Positions 35,101 through 46,668 of a DNA stretch of 64,000 bases are shown here, piece after piece. The stretch is from Solicoccozyma terricola (lineage: Eukaryota; Basidiomycota; Tremellomycetes; Filobasidiales; Piskurozymaceae), in contig BCLD01000013.1 in assembly GCA_001600875.1 (NCBI GenBank), positions 160,326 to 224,325 of the forward strand, given 5' to 3'. The position numbers and the translations under genes are program-made. The notes below the pieces were generated by a model that was not told the DNA's origin, searched no databases, and was given only the letters and a program-made list of their open reading frames with translations. The first letter of the stretch is position 1; each line of letters opens with the position of its first letter.

Positions 35101-38100
35101 AGAAGAAGAGCAGGAAACAGAAGAAGAGAGTGCGTACGCGAGAATGTGCGCCCCATGTCATTGCAACCTTGCTCATTCGCTTTCTTTTTTTTCCTTTCAG
35201 TACGAGACCGCCTTCTCCTCGAGTGTGAATTGGACATCTGCAATCTTCAAGCCCTTCTGCGCGGCCACCTGGCTCGTATGGCCGTCTCCCGCATCAATGC
35301 TCAAATGGCTCTGAGCGAGAAATCCGTCCTCAAATTCCAGTCTCGAGCAAGAGGGTGTATGAGCAGACGCGTGATCGGATTAGAAAGGGACGAGAAACAG
35401 AAGGCGTCGAGTTGGGTCGTAGACATTCAGACCGCTGCCCGAACTGCTCAGGCCAAACAACGCTTTGAAACTCAAATGGTCGCGATCCAGAATTTCAGCG
35501 ACAAGGTCCCGGCGCTTCAGGCAAGATGCCGGGGTGCTCTGGCACGGCGAATCAAGCGCTCGCACGACAAAACCATAGCATCACTGGAGCGGACTGCTGT
35601 CAGCATCCAGGCGACTATCCGTGGCCATCTCGCTCGGCGCTCTGCTCGGGAGGAGGCTAAGATTTTCCTGCAGCCGGAAATCCAGTACAGCATCGTATCG
35701 CTTCAGTCAAGCTTACGAACAACTCTCACGCGAAGGCGGGCTGCGGTGCGGGAAAATGACCTCCAGAATCACAGGCAGGCATTTACCCACCTGCAAGCTG
35801 GTCTTCGCGGCTTCATCGTCCGCAAGGCTCTTCGTGCGCAGGTTCAGACGCTTGACGACAGCACGGACTGCATAATTCAGATTCAGTCTGCCGCTCGTGC
35901 ACTCCTGGCTCGCCGACGTCGTCAACATCTTGTCAAGACCTTGACACACACGGCGCCGGCCGTTGTTTCACTGCAAAGTTTGGCTAGAGCTCGACTGGCA
36001 AAGCGAACTCACGTGGACATGCAGAAAGCCCTCAGCAAGGTCGAGGTAGCCACTTCGGTTGGTGGTCTCCAGGCGTTTCTGCGATCGAGACTCGCCAAGA
36101 AATCCACCCAGGAGCAAAAGAAACGCCTCGAGTTTGTCTCTCCGGACGTCCTTGGCTTTCAAGCACAAGCTCGAGGCTATCTTGCCCGGCGCGATTATAT
36201 TGAATGGCTAGAATATCTCCGAGACGGCGAAACGCAGGCGGGAATCACATTCCTCCAGCAATTGCTCAGAGGTCATCTGGCGAGGCAACGGTTACGCGCT
36301 AGATTATGGCACATCTACAGCAATATTCCGAAGGTAGTGACCATACAAGCCTTGTGGAGGGGTCGCAAGCAGAGAGATCGCTACCGCAAGATCATTTCCG
36401 GCCAGGATGTCGACGTGGCCGCCATTCAGAGCTTCATGCATCTCCTGGACGATTCCGAAAACGACTTTACCGAAGAGATTCAGGTAGAACGCCTCCGGAA
36501 ACAAGTCGTCGACCATATCAGGGCGAATCAGGTGCTTGAGGTGCATGTCGCAGAGTTGGACATCAAGATTGCGCTCATCTTGCAGAACAAGTTGTCTTTC
36601 GAAGAGCTAATAAAGTTCAAAGGACTAGCTGGTACCACACCTTCTGCAGCTCGCGACTCCGAAAACTTCTCGTTTGCCCGAACCGACCCTTTCTCTCATG
36701 GTGCGAATCTTGAAAAGGGGACCCGCAGACGACTGGAGCTCTATCAGCACATGTTCTTCCTCCTTCAGACCGAGCCCAAATACCTGGCTAAGTTGTTCCG
36801 TTTGCTGTCTGGGTCAGCGATGGATCTTCAGCAGAAGAAGAAGATGGAGGACATCATTCTCGCTCTATATGGCTACGGACAAGGCCGGAGGGAGGACTTC
36901 CTTATGCACAAACTTCTACAGATGGCTGTTCATGAGGAGATTCTGAATTCGGATTTGGAGGAACTGGTGGAATCTCGCCCCTTTGTTGCCGGCATTGCAT
37001 TGGCATATGTCAGGCCCGCGCAAGGCAACACACTTAAGTCCATCTTCCAGAAGGGCATCCAGGTTTTGCTCAAAATCCCAAACCTCGACTTGAGCATCGA
37101 TCCGGTGGCGGTGAGTGTGTCGGGGTTGTTCATTGTTGAACTTATAGCTGATAGCAGTTTACCCGTACCAGATCTATCACCGATTGTTGAACGACGAAGA
37201 GAGCGAGTCGGGCGTGATCAGCACCAAGCCAAGAGACGTGACCGCTCACTACGCCGTGAATATTGATCCAGTCCCGAGCGCCGCATTTTATCAGCGTGAG
37301 TTATCAAGTTTGCCGCTTGCGTCATGCTGTTCGTCTCACTTCCACATTACTTCCACGCAGAAATGCGACAGCTGCAAGATTCCACGGAAGTGATTCTGCA
37401 GGCTCTCTACGCTGGCACCGAGCACATCCCTTACACTGTCCGAAGCATGGCCCGTGAAATGCTCCTCGCGCTCAGGGTCACGACTCAAGACTCCGTCGAC
37501 GACAGCCACTTGACCCCAATCATCGCTGGGACGCTGCTGATTCCGTACATGAAACCGGCTCTCGTGTGAGTCTCACTTGTCGGGCTGGCATAACCTGCGC
37601 TGAATCCTTGCTCCGACGTAGTGCTCCGGACGCCCATGACATTACATCCAATGTCATCGGCGCCCTGACGCGACAAAATCTTTCAGAGATTGAGAAGCTA
37701 ATCTGCGTCATCGCAGCCGGTGCCCACAGCCAAGTCGCCTTCGACACCTCCATGAACGCGCCCCTAATAGCGTATATACAGTATGCTGTACCGATCTTCT
37801 CCGAATGGGTACTCGATGGTGAGTAACGAATTGCGATATCGTACCTGATAGGCTGACGTAGGAAATGCGTTGATAGTGGCAAGCGTTGATAATGTGGAGA
37901 CCCATCTGCACACTCAAGAGCTTGTTGAGGTTGGAGTCGAGCCGAAGCCTGTCACGGTCAGCCGAGCGGAGATTTATAGCATGCACAGCACGCTTCTGCA
38001 ACATCAGGACGCGATCGTGAGTGCCTCCGCTTCGAAATCCACGGCAACTCGCTCACCTCTGAATGGCATAGACTCCTGCCAAGCAAGACGCCCTTCGCAC

Positions 38101-39436
38101 CATACTAGAGGAACTTGAAGGGGTTCCGAATGTGGCCTATCAAGATGGATCAAACGTACCGGTCACTTTGGTACTCAGTAATCGATTCGCTACTGTTCGA
38201 GGTGAGAAAGGGAATTCGTAAATACCACCTCAAACCCGCCCTAACCGCTCGCACCTTTCTCAGACGATCCTCTCGCACCTCAGAAAGCCGAATGGGTGCA
38301 GGCGAAACGACATGCCCTCGCCGCTTTGCGTGTCCAGACCGGCAGAACCCTTATTGACACGCTCACCGCCAAGGTTGCGGACGAGGACGAGTGGGCATGG
38401 GAAGATGTTGTGGTCCAAGATATTGAGAGGGAGAAGTCGCAGAAACGGAAGAGCCAGCTTCCGTTGCCCCCAGCGCTTGGTCAGGAGTATAGATTGGAAG
38501 ACATACGATCGTGAGTAGTCCAGGATCCTCCTAACTGTTCCGATCATTTCATCATGGTCAATCTGTTACAGTCTTCCCTTCCGTGAAGTAAAAGCCCGTG
38601 CGATCCAATTCTGTATGCGACTTGAATCTCACGGTCTCCTCACCCGTTCTAATGATTGGCAAGACCTCCTCAACGACATCGCCGCTGATATCCGATCGAA
38701 GAACAAGAATCGCCAGAGGAGAAAGAAGGATTACGCTGCTATGAGTGAAGCGATGTCTTATGCCTCAGACAAGAAAATTGCACTGGAGGAACAAATCACA
38801 TCTTATAACAAGTACATCAACTCGGCCATGGACACGATGCAACGACAAGGGTGAGTACGGTATGGGATCGCGATGAGATATGGCTTGCTGATTTGGAAAG
38901 AGTCGGGTAAACAGTAAGAAACGATTCGTCTGGCCCTTCTCGAAGCAGCATCGTCATCTTAAAGCGATGGAAAAGGCTGGAAAGAGTGCCAAGTTTGGAT
39001 CTTTCAAGTATTCTGCCCTGGAGCTGTATGAAAAGCGTGAGTTGCCTTGTTCTTACCTTGCTAGTAGTACTTGAATTTAATGGTCTGTCATCCTCTCAGA
39101 CGTTCTGCTCCCAAGCGAGCAATTCTCCCCCAAACAGTTCGAGAAGCTCTTCCTCGTCATCTCATCGGATCAGGTCGGTCTATTCACTCTCGAGCTCGTC
39201 CATCCCGGTGGACCGATCCCAGAACTAGGAAGCTGCGAAATCAGGATGGAAGACTTGTTGCAAGCTAAATTCGAGAACAAATCTACGCTGGATATGTTTG
39301 ACCAGGTGGCGAGAGTGAGAGTCAATACGCTCATATTCCTGATCAACAAGAGTGAGTCAGGCTTGCCTCGAGTCGGGAACCAACGAGCAAAATGAAGAGC
39401 TGATGTGGCGTGGAAATCGCAGAATTCTATGCTTGA
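32175..39436 (+). CDS. IQGAP-family cytokinesis scaffold (Rng2/Iqg1-like), about 16 exons, about 2,100 aa
   Basis: Actin-ring scaffold in fungi, binding F-actin, calmodulin-type light chains and Rho-family GTPases. Order: about 720 disordered Ser/Thr/Pro-rich residues; a calponin-homology domain (RKELITYEYLCHVGEALQWI, GVALAKLARVYEGEGVV, FRQTENINYFLNFVRKVGLP); then about 13 IQ-like repeats (for example LQALLRGHLARMAVSR, IQATIRGHLARRSARE, IQALWRGRKQRDRYRK). Next come the GAP-related domain (from NDFTEEIQVERLRKQVVDHI through LLQMAVHEEI, VLLKIPNLDLSIDP and VTAHYAVNIDPVPSAAFYQ) and the RasGAP_C domain, KNRQRRKKDYAAMSEAMSYA to MFDQVARVRVNTLIFLINK. The final exon (39423-39436) codes only the last few residues, ending KFYA. 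The start MVSPSKRAADGKL is the first ATG of exon 1. As in other IQGAPs, RasGAP activity is not expected. Confidence 0.92.
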
Positions 39437-39826
39437 GGATTCAACGCTGGGAGGGGTATGGAAGGTTCACCTGACGATTTAATGATTTAGTCTGCTTGTG
39501 ATAGATGATGTTCGATGTACACTGGGTGTCAGGGCGGGACCTTCGATGCCATACATGTTCTTTCTTTGGCGTGGCTTGATCTACCCGATCAGCATGCCAC
39601 CATCGTCCTTGCTCCTATTCGATTTATCGACAAACACGTGAGCTTGTCGACGCGCCGCTAGACACTCGCTGAGGTGCTATCAGGGCCTAGAGGACGTTGG
39701 TTCAACACGATATCTGGCTTGGGTTGTGCATAGGAAGGTGCAGAGCAGGTGGCGAGAGCACTCAGGAGACGGACGCCATCCAGCTTTATAAGCGGCGACC
39801 GCCCTCAGGAGCACGTTGACTCAGGA
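39437..39826. promoter_or_regulatory. Intergenic region upstream of the uncharacterised low-complexity protein gene
   Basis: 390 bases hold the IQGAP 3' UTR and the next gene's promoter. A CTTTATAAG motif at about 39783-39791 is a possible TATA element 35 bases before the ATG, though that position would suit a very short 5' UTR. Nothing else is seen. Confidence 0.35.
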
Positions 39827-42800
39827 ATGCAGTCCAGGTTGAAGGAACTTTACAGCGATCGCATTCCGACGGTCTTGCTGCCTCAGTCAGCGTAAGTGAG
39901 GACGCGGCTTCTCGTTGAGCGCATCCTACTAACACGATTTCTCTCCCTTGGACCAGTGCGTTGCCTCTATCTCCGACACTATCCAAGCCAACTAACGAGG
40001 TATCGCAAGCTGATCGGGCCAAACGCTTTCAGGCACGAGATAGGACGTCATCATTTCTGCCTGACGGTCAAGACCAGGTGTCAACTCCTCCTATACGTCC
40101 TGTGGCCACCATGTCCGGACAACTGCCGACGTTCCTCTCGCTTGGTGGTGAGAACCTCGGAAAGGGCAAATCTGGCAGCGTAGCGGAAGCTCCATCGGCT
40201 CCTGTTCGTTACCCCTCTTCGGGATCCCGAATGGCTGGTCAGGGTGGCCAAGGGAGCTTTGGCTCGTTGTGGCATTCGATACGGGGTAAGAAGGTGAAGG
40301 AAGAGTCGTTAACGGCTGAATGGACGTCCAACGAAAAGAAGATCACCTCCCCCCAATCTCGACTGTCCCCCGTCTGGCGAGGTCTTTACGGCTTAGACAT
40401 GGCCTCCAACCTGGCGACTGACCTTGACGGGCGGCCTGGGCAAATGAATCTTGGATTCTCTTTTCCGGCCACATCAAATAACAGGTCTCAGCAAAGTCTT
40501 CAACAGCAAAAGTCATTTCTCAACATGTCCCATGCTGCTCAAGCAACCACGATGTCACGCCAGGGAGGGCAGTCGACTTCCCTGCGTTCCGCTGGCTCGC
40601 CGAATGTCGAGCAATCATGGCTCCCCAGTTCAGATGGAGGTAGACATGGCGAACGCTTCAGATCCATGAGGAACATGCCCACATCTTCTTCGGTGCCGCA
40701 AAACTTATCGTCACAAGCTTACAATCTTTCTGGCTCAAATGGTGGTCGACTCCGATCCTCCGAATCGACTCCGGACCTTCGTTATCCAGTCAGTGGCTCT
40801 ATGGCGAGACGTCCATCTGCTGCGACAACGAACGATATTCACATGCCTCGTCGTCAACCTCCACCGATTCCAAATGCCTCTCAAGGCTTTGCTGCTGCAC
40901 CTCAAATGACATCGCGGGACGAGCATTACGCCAAGGCTCCAGCAAATCGTACCAATACCAACAAATGGACGACGTCGTCGCAACTGTATCCACCTGTCTC
41001 ACGTTGGATGACTGCAGGTGCATGCGAGCAGTTCGTACTTCCTCGTCCGAAGCTGGTTGCTCATCCCGTCTCTCCACCGGGCAGCCCAGATAGGGGGGAT
41101 CGTGTTGTAGTCATTGGAAACGAATACACTCGCATGCCTTCAGAGGAAGTTGACGCGTCTGTGGTACCAGTGTCGGAGGGAGCAAAGGTAATGTTGGCTA
41201 TCGGACAACAAAAGGCTGAGAGAGAGAGATGGGTCGACATCGCTCAGAATGGCCGCGGAGCTCGTTTCCGAAGCCTTAGTCTTGGTCAAGGGTCGAGTCC
41301 CAACCGCGATCGCCGATCAAGCCTCTCGACGGGCACGACTGCCAACACGAAAACACACACGGCCACCACGTCGAGGTCGCGAGCTGGATCACTCGGCCAC
41401 TTGTTCTCCTCCCGTCGAAACCCATCAAAGGACGAACCATCACGCACAATACCTGCAAGGTCTTTTTCCAATACGTCGCTTCCTGCTGTGTCTCCGGTCA
41501 TCGCCAACGGTGTTGGCTCCATAAAGGGAGGAAGTCTGGCCGGAGGGGACTCACACGGTACTCATCCTTTCCTGTCAGCGTGGAATGCGCCATTCGCACG
41601 ACAACACTCACAATCGGCGTCGGAAGAGGTCACCTTTCGGGATGCACAGCACCTTGGCATCTCACCTCGTAAACCCATCGTACACAGCGCGAGCTCACCT
41701 AATCTCGATCGATTTGTCGGTCCAGATCACCAATCGAAACGACGTCAATTAGAAGCTGAGGAGGATGTGGTTATGATTGGAAGACCAGCTTATTCGCCTC
41801 GAAAAACGGACGGCTCGAAGGTCCTAGTTGAGAAGCCGCTGCCGGCGATCCCAAGCGCGTGGCCGCTGCCAACTCTGCAACCGGTTCAACGTGACCTATT
41901 CAACCTGTCCGACTCGCTGGTGTCGTCTGCGAAGAATGCCGATGATGACATGCCTTCACTGGTCTCGGCAGCACTACATCCTGTCTCTCCAACTAAATCT
42001 CTGAGCGGCGGCATCGACCGTGAACGAACCCGTAACGAGATCCAAAAGGCTCATCAGAGGCAAATGGCCCAACGAGCATTCCTCCCGATTCAACCTATTC
42101 AGCCGATCACGAGAACAGCCACCGCGCCGCCTCAACTCTCATCGAGCAAGTCGACGATACCAGTGGTGGAGCAGCACCATACCGCTCGCTACAATGCGCA
42201 GACTCCTGAACCTCTACCCGTAGCTACTGCGATGGCGTTAGCGTCTCGCACCACGTCCTCACCACGGCGGAAGAAGTCGTCGATCGAGGAGGCGGTGTCG
42301 AGGGCGAGGATGTCGGGAGCTCGGTCTCCCACATCGCCCAGCTACTCGGAAGTTTCCCATTATTCTCACAGCAGGAAGCCTAGCAACAGCAGTGATCATG
42401 CTTCAATTCTTGAGGCTGCCGGTATAGTCCCCGCCCCAAGGTCTCCAGGAACGGGGCATCAGGTATCGCCTTCGATGGATCTACCCTCACCGTTGAGGTC
42501 CACTTCCAACTCGTATAGCAGTCAGCCTTCCACCGGAGATGACTCTGGGAGCTCGGTGCCGGTTTTTCTTGGCCCAACGCTCCGTTCATCGACGCCAGGA
42601 CACTCGTGGACTACTGGGACCTCGGAATCGCCGAGTATTTCCGTTACTGGCACGTCGCCGGGACGCACGACTCCTCGCCACCTTGGTAGTTTGCGTCAAG
42701 CTGCTCAGAAGGATAAAATGCTGCTTGGCTCACCGGCTTCTACTAGCGGAACGTCTCCGGGAAACAGCCCGCTCGTGGATACGTCGTTCGATGATCGAGA

Positions 42801-43292
42801 GAATTTCCAGGTGAGGTCGCTTGCTCTTGATAAATGCGGTATTTAGCTCACTCCGACTCTTCATGCACATCCTTCAGGGACTTTTCTTCTCAGAGCCGAG
42901 TCGAGAGTGGGGAAGTCCTCTGACGGTTTCGGGAACCCCACCTGGCAAGATAGATGATCATGCTCGCAGTCCTTCAGTGCCATCCCTGCCAGCCTTCAAG
43001 CCGCCAGATGGCGGGGTTCTCTCTGGTCTGGGTTTCGTTGATCGAGACCCTCAAGTCGGGGCGAGTAGTCCGGAGGAACATTCGGATTACGGCGAGGCGG
43101 AAAACTTTGCGATTGAAATCGCCACGCCCGTCGATGTTTCCTCGAGATCACAAGGCGCTTCCTCCCCATTTATGAATCTCGTAGATCCAGCCGAGATGGG
43201 TATTGCTCGTCTATCCGACGGAGAGACAGACCCCCGGCGGGTATTATTGGGTGGTAAAGACGAACCTGAAGGGGAAACGACGATGACGAAGA

Positions 43293-43331
<39 letters not shown>

Positions 43332-44136
43332 CACCGCCGCCACCGCCGCAGACTTTCGAAAGGCAGTTGTCAGACTTGTTCTCTGACAGTCCGGCGCTTT
43401 CATTCGTGGGTGAAACACCGCAAAATTCGTCGCCGGAAGTAGGAGGGACGATGAATTGGAGGAGTAGCATATTAGAGACTGGTAGTCGTAGTGAGTGGTG
43501 ACCGGCGAGGGAGTCCCGTTGTCGGCCTTGCCGCTGATGTGCGTCCCTGCCTGCTTGCCTGCTTGCCTACCAGCGCCTGTCCGCATGGGCACCGTCTCCG
43601 CTCAATACCCAACCCAATCCAGCTCTCCCAAGCTTACCCCTTCCCGCCAACCCATCCGCAATCGACCGTCCCATTCCTCCATTATCCCAGAACTCGGAGG
43701 CGACCCTTGCGACCCTCCGACCACGCCTTCTCGTCCTAGTACACCGCAGCGATATTCCACCACGGCGTCGACGGACGATGGACACCATGGTGTTGAATCG
43801 ACGCGGTTCTCTTTCATCAGCACGTTCCCTGTTCCACCTGGTCTAACGCCGGTCCAACGTCAAGGCGGCGGGGTGATGGTGGATAATGAGTTAGAAGGAG
43901 TATTGATTCCCAGTCGTGGGGGACTTTTGGCAGGACATGATTTACGACATCTCGACCTTCAACTCCTCACCGCGTCGTCGACGACGTATAACGTCGATGG
44001 GAATGAAGACGAGGACGAGGAGGAAGGCGATCCACACTCCAATCTCCCTCTTCGACCAGGAATAGAACGGGCTTCCACTGAAGCTTCGACGACGACAAGT
44101 TTCGTTACAGCCACCGAGGGTTACTCGGACAACTAA
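39827..44136 (+). CDS. Uncharacterised Ser/Pro-rich disordered protein, 4 exons, 1,364 aa
   Basis: I do not recognise this protein. Exons 39827-39891, 39957-42810, 42878-43490 and 43574-44136 join in frame to 4,095 nt. The start exon codes MQSRLKELYSDRIPTVLLPQ. Most of the sequence is Ser/Pro/Arg/Gln-rich and probably unstructured. Two stretches look more constrained: LSPVWRGLYGLDMASNLATD (near residue 140) and WMTAGACEQFVLPRPKLVAH followed by VVVIGNEYTRMPSEEVDAS. Several RxxS and SP sites and repeated SPR/SPT patterns suggest phosphorylation. Twelve ACG codons (43295-43330) give a poly-Thr run followed by six Pro. The C terminus is acidic (DEDEEEGDP) and Thr-rich, ending TATEGYSDN. There is no membrane span. 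A cell-polarity or signalling scaffold is possible but is a guess. Confidence 0.7.
43295..43330 (+). repeat. (ACG)12 trinucleotide repeat in coding sequence
   Basis: Twelve perfect ACG codons encode a Thr run followed by CCG/CCA/CCG codons for Pro. It is a pure repeat and therefore likely length-variable between strains. Confidence 0.85.
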
Positions 44137-44899
44137 AACTAGCAAATAGGAGGGCAAGAAAGGGCATTGACGGGTGTTGAGAGGGGGGTGGGGAGAAGGG
44201 GAGGGACAGAATCTTGGGCGTTCCATTGATGGGCTTTGTCTGTAGACTGTAGATGTAGGTAGATACTTCGTTTGTAGATTTTAGACGACGGAATTGGACG
44301 AAACAACGTTGTAAAATATGATTCGAAAAGGCCGGGCAGGAGATTGATTTCGCTGGAGTATCTTTGACAGACCGCCGTTCCCCATCGTGTTGTAATTGGT
44401 TTTTGGCTAGACGCTCTGTGAGATCTGACACCCTCGCACACGCGATCACCCGTAGTACCCTTGCTCAAAAAGATGATCGGCAACAAGAACCTGTGACAGA
44501 TGATCGGCTGCGGCTCGTACGGCAAAGAAACAAAACCATCAAAACCCGAAAATCCCAATGCTTTTTTTCAATCATAGTTTTAATTCCAATCGACGTAGAA
44601 CAACTAAATAATTACTAGTCGGCCGATCGATGTATAAGGAATAAAAACATATAAATGGTAGAAAAAAACCAAAACGGTTTAATCAGGGAGGCGTTTAAAA
44701 ACGGATGGGGTAGATATCGAAAAGCGAATTATGTAGAACAAAAAAGGAGAAACAGGGTTCTCGGAAAAACAAAGACCCTGACCGAGTAAAAGCCTACTCG
44801 GTGAAGAAGAGAAGTACAACCGGTCCCTCTTAAACCCAACCAACGAAAAGAAGAAGAAGATAAAAAAGGCGCGAACCTCTTTTTTCAACTCCCTTTCTT
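44137..44899. other. Convergent intergenic region between the uncharacterised gene and H2B
   Basis: Both neighbours end here, so it should hold two 3' UTRs. It is A/T-rich near 44560-44700 and shows no supported gene or RNA. Confidence 0.5.
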
Positions 44900-45584
44900 C
44901 TACTTGGCTGAAGAGAACTTGGTGACCGATTTAGTACCCTCGGAAATAGCGTGCTTCGACAACTCTCCTGGAAGGATTAATCGAACTGCGGTTTGGATTT
45001 CACGAGATGTGATGGTGGATCGAGAGTTGTAAGTTGCGAGTTTAGAAGCTTCAGATGCGATTCGTTCGAAGACTGAAGAGGTAGTGGTAGAAATAAAATG
45101 TTAGGTTCGCGTGGATGATAGGAATTACGGCGAAAGAATCAAACGTACTGTCGGAAACGAAAGAGTTGAGGATAGACATGGCCTTGTTGGAGATACCAGT
45201 GTCTGGGTGAACCTGCTTCAACACCTTGTAGATGTAGGTAGAGTACGACTCGACCTGAACAAAGGCAACGCAACACATCGTTCGCATCAGTATAATTGTT
45301 TCAAACACAACGAACGTCATGAAGACAAGCGGCGGCAACGTGTGGGGGTGGGAGAGAAATCGACTCACCCTCTTCTTGGTCCTCTTCTTCTTACCACCAT
45401 CCTCACCCTTTGGTGCGGCGGTCTTTGCGGCCTTTGCTGGGGCCTTAGCGGCGGCAGGAGCCTTGGAGGCGGTGGAAGCTGAACGGAGGGGCAAGATATA
45501 GGTCGTCAGTGTGAGATGCGGGGGGAGAGATGACTGTGATAGCGAATACGTACCGGGAGCCTTGGCAGCGACCTTTGGAGGCAT
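44900..45584 (-). CDS. Histone H2B, 4 exons, 139 aa
   Basis: Core nucleosome histone. The Lys/Ala-rich tail ([11 protein letters not shown], then [20 protein letters not shown] and KKKRTKKR) leads into the histone fold: [60 protein letters not shown] and [20 protein letters not shown], ending [12 protein letters not shown]. The Lys of AVTKF-type context near the end, the usual ubiquitylation site, is present (SVTKF). Exons on the minus strand: 45584-45554 (31 nt), 45478-45369, 45254-45149 and 45072-44900; phases sum to 420 nt. Introns in histone genes are normal for basidiomycetes. It is transcribed divergently from H2A. Confidence 0.97.
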
Positions 45585-45714
45585 ATTGATAGTAGTGGGT
45601 GGGTGGGGGTTGGTGGTGGTGGTGGGTGGGTTGGTGGGTGGGTTGGTTGTTGGATAACTTGTGGTATGAGAGAAGAAGGGGAAGCGGGGGGGTACGATGG
45701 ATGAATCTGTGGAT

Positions 45715-45728
45715 GGATGGTTATATAT
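45715..45728 (-). promoter_or_regulatory. TATA element of H2B (14-mer shared with H2A)
   Basis: ATATATAACCATCC on the minus strand, 131 bases upstream of the H2B start codon. It is an exact copy of the H2A element in the opposite orientation. Confidence 0.7.
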
Positions 45729-45794
45729 TCCCTGGCTGACGCGACCAAAACAACAAACAATTCGCGGGAGGAAGGGAGGGCACTCTGGGCGGGG

Positions 45795-45892
45795 TGACGT
45801 GGCGGGCGGGGGTGACCACCGTGTGACCAGCCCCCGTGGTGACGTGGGGCGGTATTCCCGTAATCCCGATGACGTGGCGTCTCGTGACGTGG
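45795..45892 (+). promoter_or_regulatory. Cluster of four TGACGTGG motifs
   Basis: Copies at 45795-45802, 45840-45847, 45870-45877 and 45885-45892, all in the same orientation. The TGACGT core is the CRE/ATF-type bZIP site and ACGTGG also overlaps a G-box. Which factor binds is unknown. Confidence 0.65.
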
Positions 45893-45956
45893 CACTTTGT
45901 TTGTTGTTCTTTCCCATCCTCCCCACCCCCCGGGACGCGCATGGCACAAACAGTTG

Positions 45957-45970
45957 ATATATAACCATCC
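45957..45970 (+). promoter_or_regulatory. TATA element of H2A (14-mer shared with H2B)
   Basis: ATATATAACCATCC on the plus strand, 116 bases upstream of the H2A ATG. It is identical to the H2B element on the other strand. Confidence 0.7.
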
Positions 45971-46085
45971 TCGTTCAATTTCATACATCGTTCCCCCGCC
46001 TCCCTCACACTTGTTACCACCAACCACTCCAACACACACAACACAACACCACACCCAACCCCAACTACTACTTCACCCGCTCAAC

Positions 46086-46668
46086 ATGTCTGGAAAAGGG
46101 TGAGTTTGGTCGTGGCCGTTCCCACCTATCCATCCATCAACCATTCCGATCGCTCATCTCCCCCCCTTCCCCCCTTTCCCAAACCCACAGTGGCAAAGCC
46201 GGCCCAGCCGAAGGTACTACTTCCAAATCCACCTCCCGAGCCGCCAAGGCAGGTCTCTCCTTCCCAGTCGGTCGTATCCACCGTCTCCTCAAGAAGGGCA
46301 ACTACGCTCAACGTATCGGTTCAGGAGCACCAGTTTACCTCGCTGCCGTTCTCGAGTACTTGAGTGCTGAGATTTTGGAATTGGCCGGTAACGCTGCTAG
46401 GGATAACAAGAGTGAGTGTTTGGCTTTGTTCGTTTGTTTGTTACCATCGATCGATATCTGATGGTCGCGCTATCGCTTTCCCCGTTTAGAATCCCGTATC
46501 ATCCCCCGTCATCTCCAACTCGCCATCCGAAACGATGAGGAACTCAACAAGCTCCTCTCTGGTATTACCATCTCTCAAGGTGGTGTTCTCCCATCCATTC
46601 ACTCGGAACTCCTTCCAGCCAAGACTGCAGGAAAGAAGAAGTCGGGTGCTACTTCTCAAGAGGTTTAA
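46086..46668 (+). CDS. Histone H2A (H2A.X-type SQEV tail), 3 exons, 137 aa
   Basis: Core nucleosome histone. The sequence begins [13 protein letters not shown] and runs through [60 protein letters not shown] and [20 protein letters not shown]. It ends [13 protein letters not shown]. The terminal SQE is the DNA-damage kinase (Mec1/Tel1) site, so this canonical H2A also serves as H2A.X, as in other fungi. Exons: 46086-46099 (only 14 nt), 46191-46411 and 46490-46668; phases sum to 414 nt. The last residue is Val after SQE, where SQEL/SQEY are commoner. The residues are canonical H2A rather than H2A.Z. Confidence 0.97.

Larger units (their letters stand above)
45585..46085. promoter_or_regulatory. 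Shared divergent promoter of histones H2B and H2A
   Basis: 501 bases separate the two start codons. The same 14-mer, ATATATAACCATCC, occurs on the minus strand at 45715-45728 and on the plus strand at 45957-45970, each a TATA element about 115-130 bases upstream of its gene's ATG. Between them lie four copies of TGACGTGG (45795, 45840, 45870, 45885). This mirror arrangement suggests coordinated, symmetrical firing of the pair. Confidence 0.8.

Noticed and set aside
39961..40080. Translation start of the uncharacterised protein inside exon 2
   Set aside because: A short upstream exon (39827-39891) with its own ATG and a good splice pair keeps the frame, and exon 2 begins without an ATG.
45051..45968. 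305-codon open frame on the minus strand across H2B
   Set aside because: It is an accidental read-through of H2B exons and introns plus the promoter; spliced H2B explains the sequence fully.
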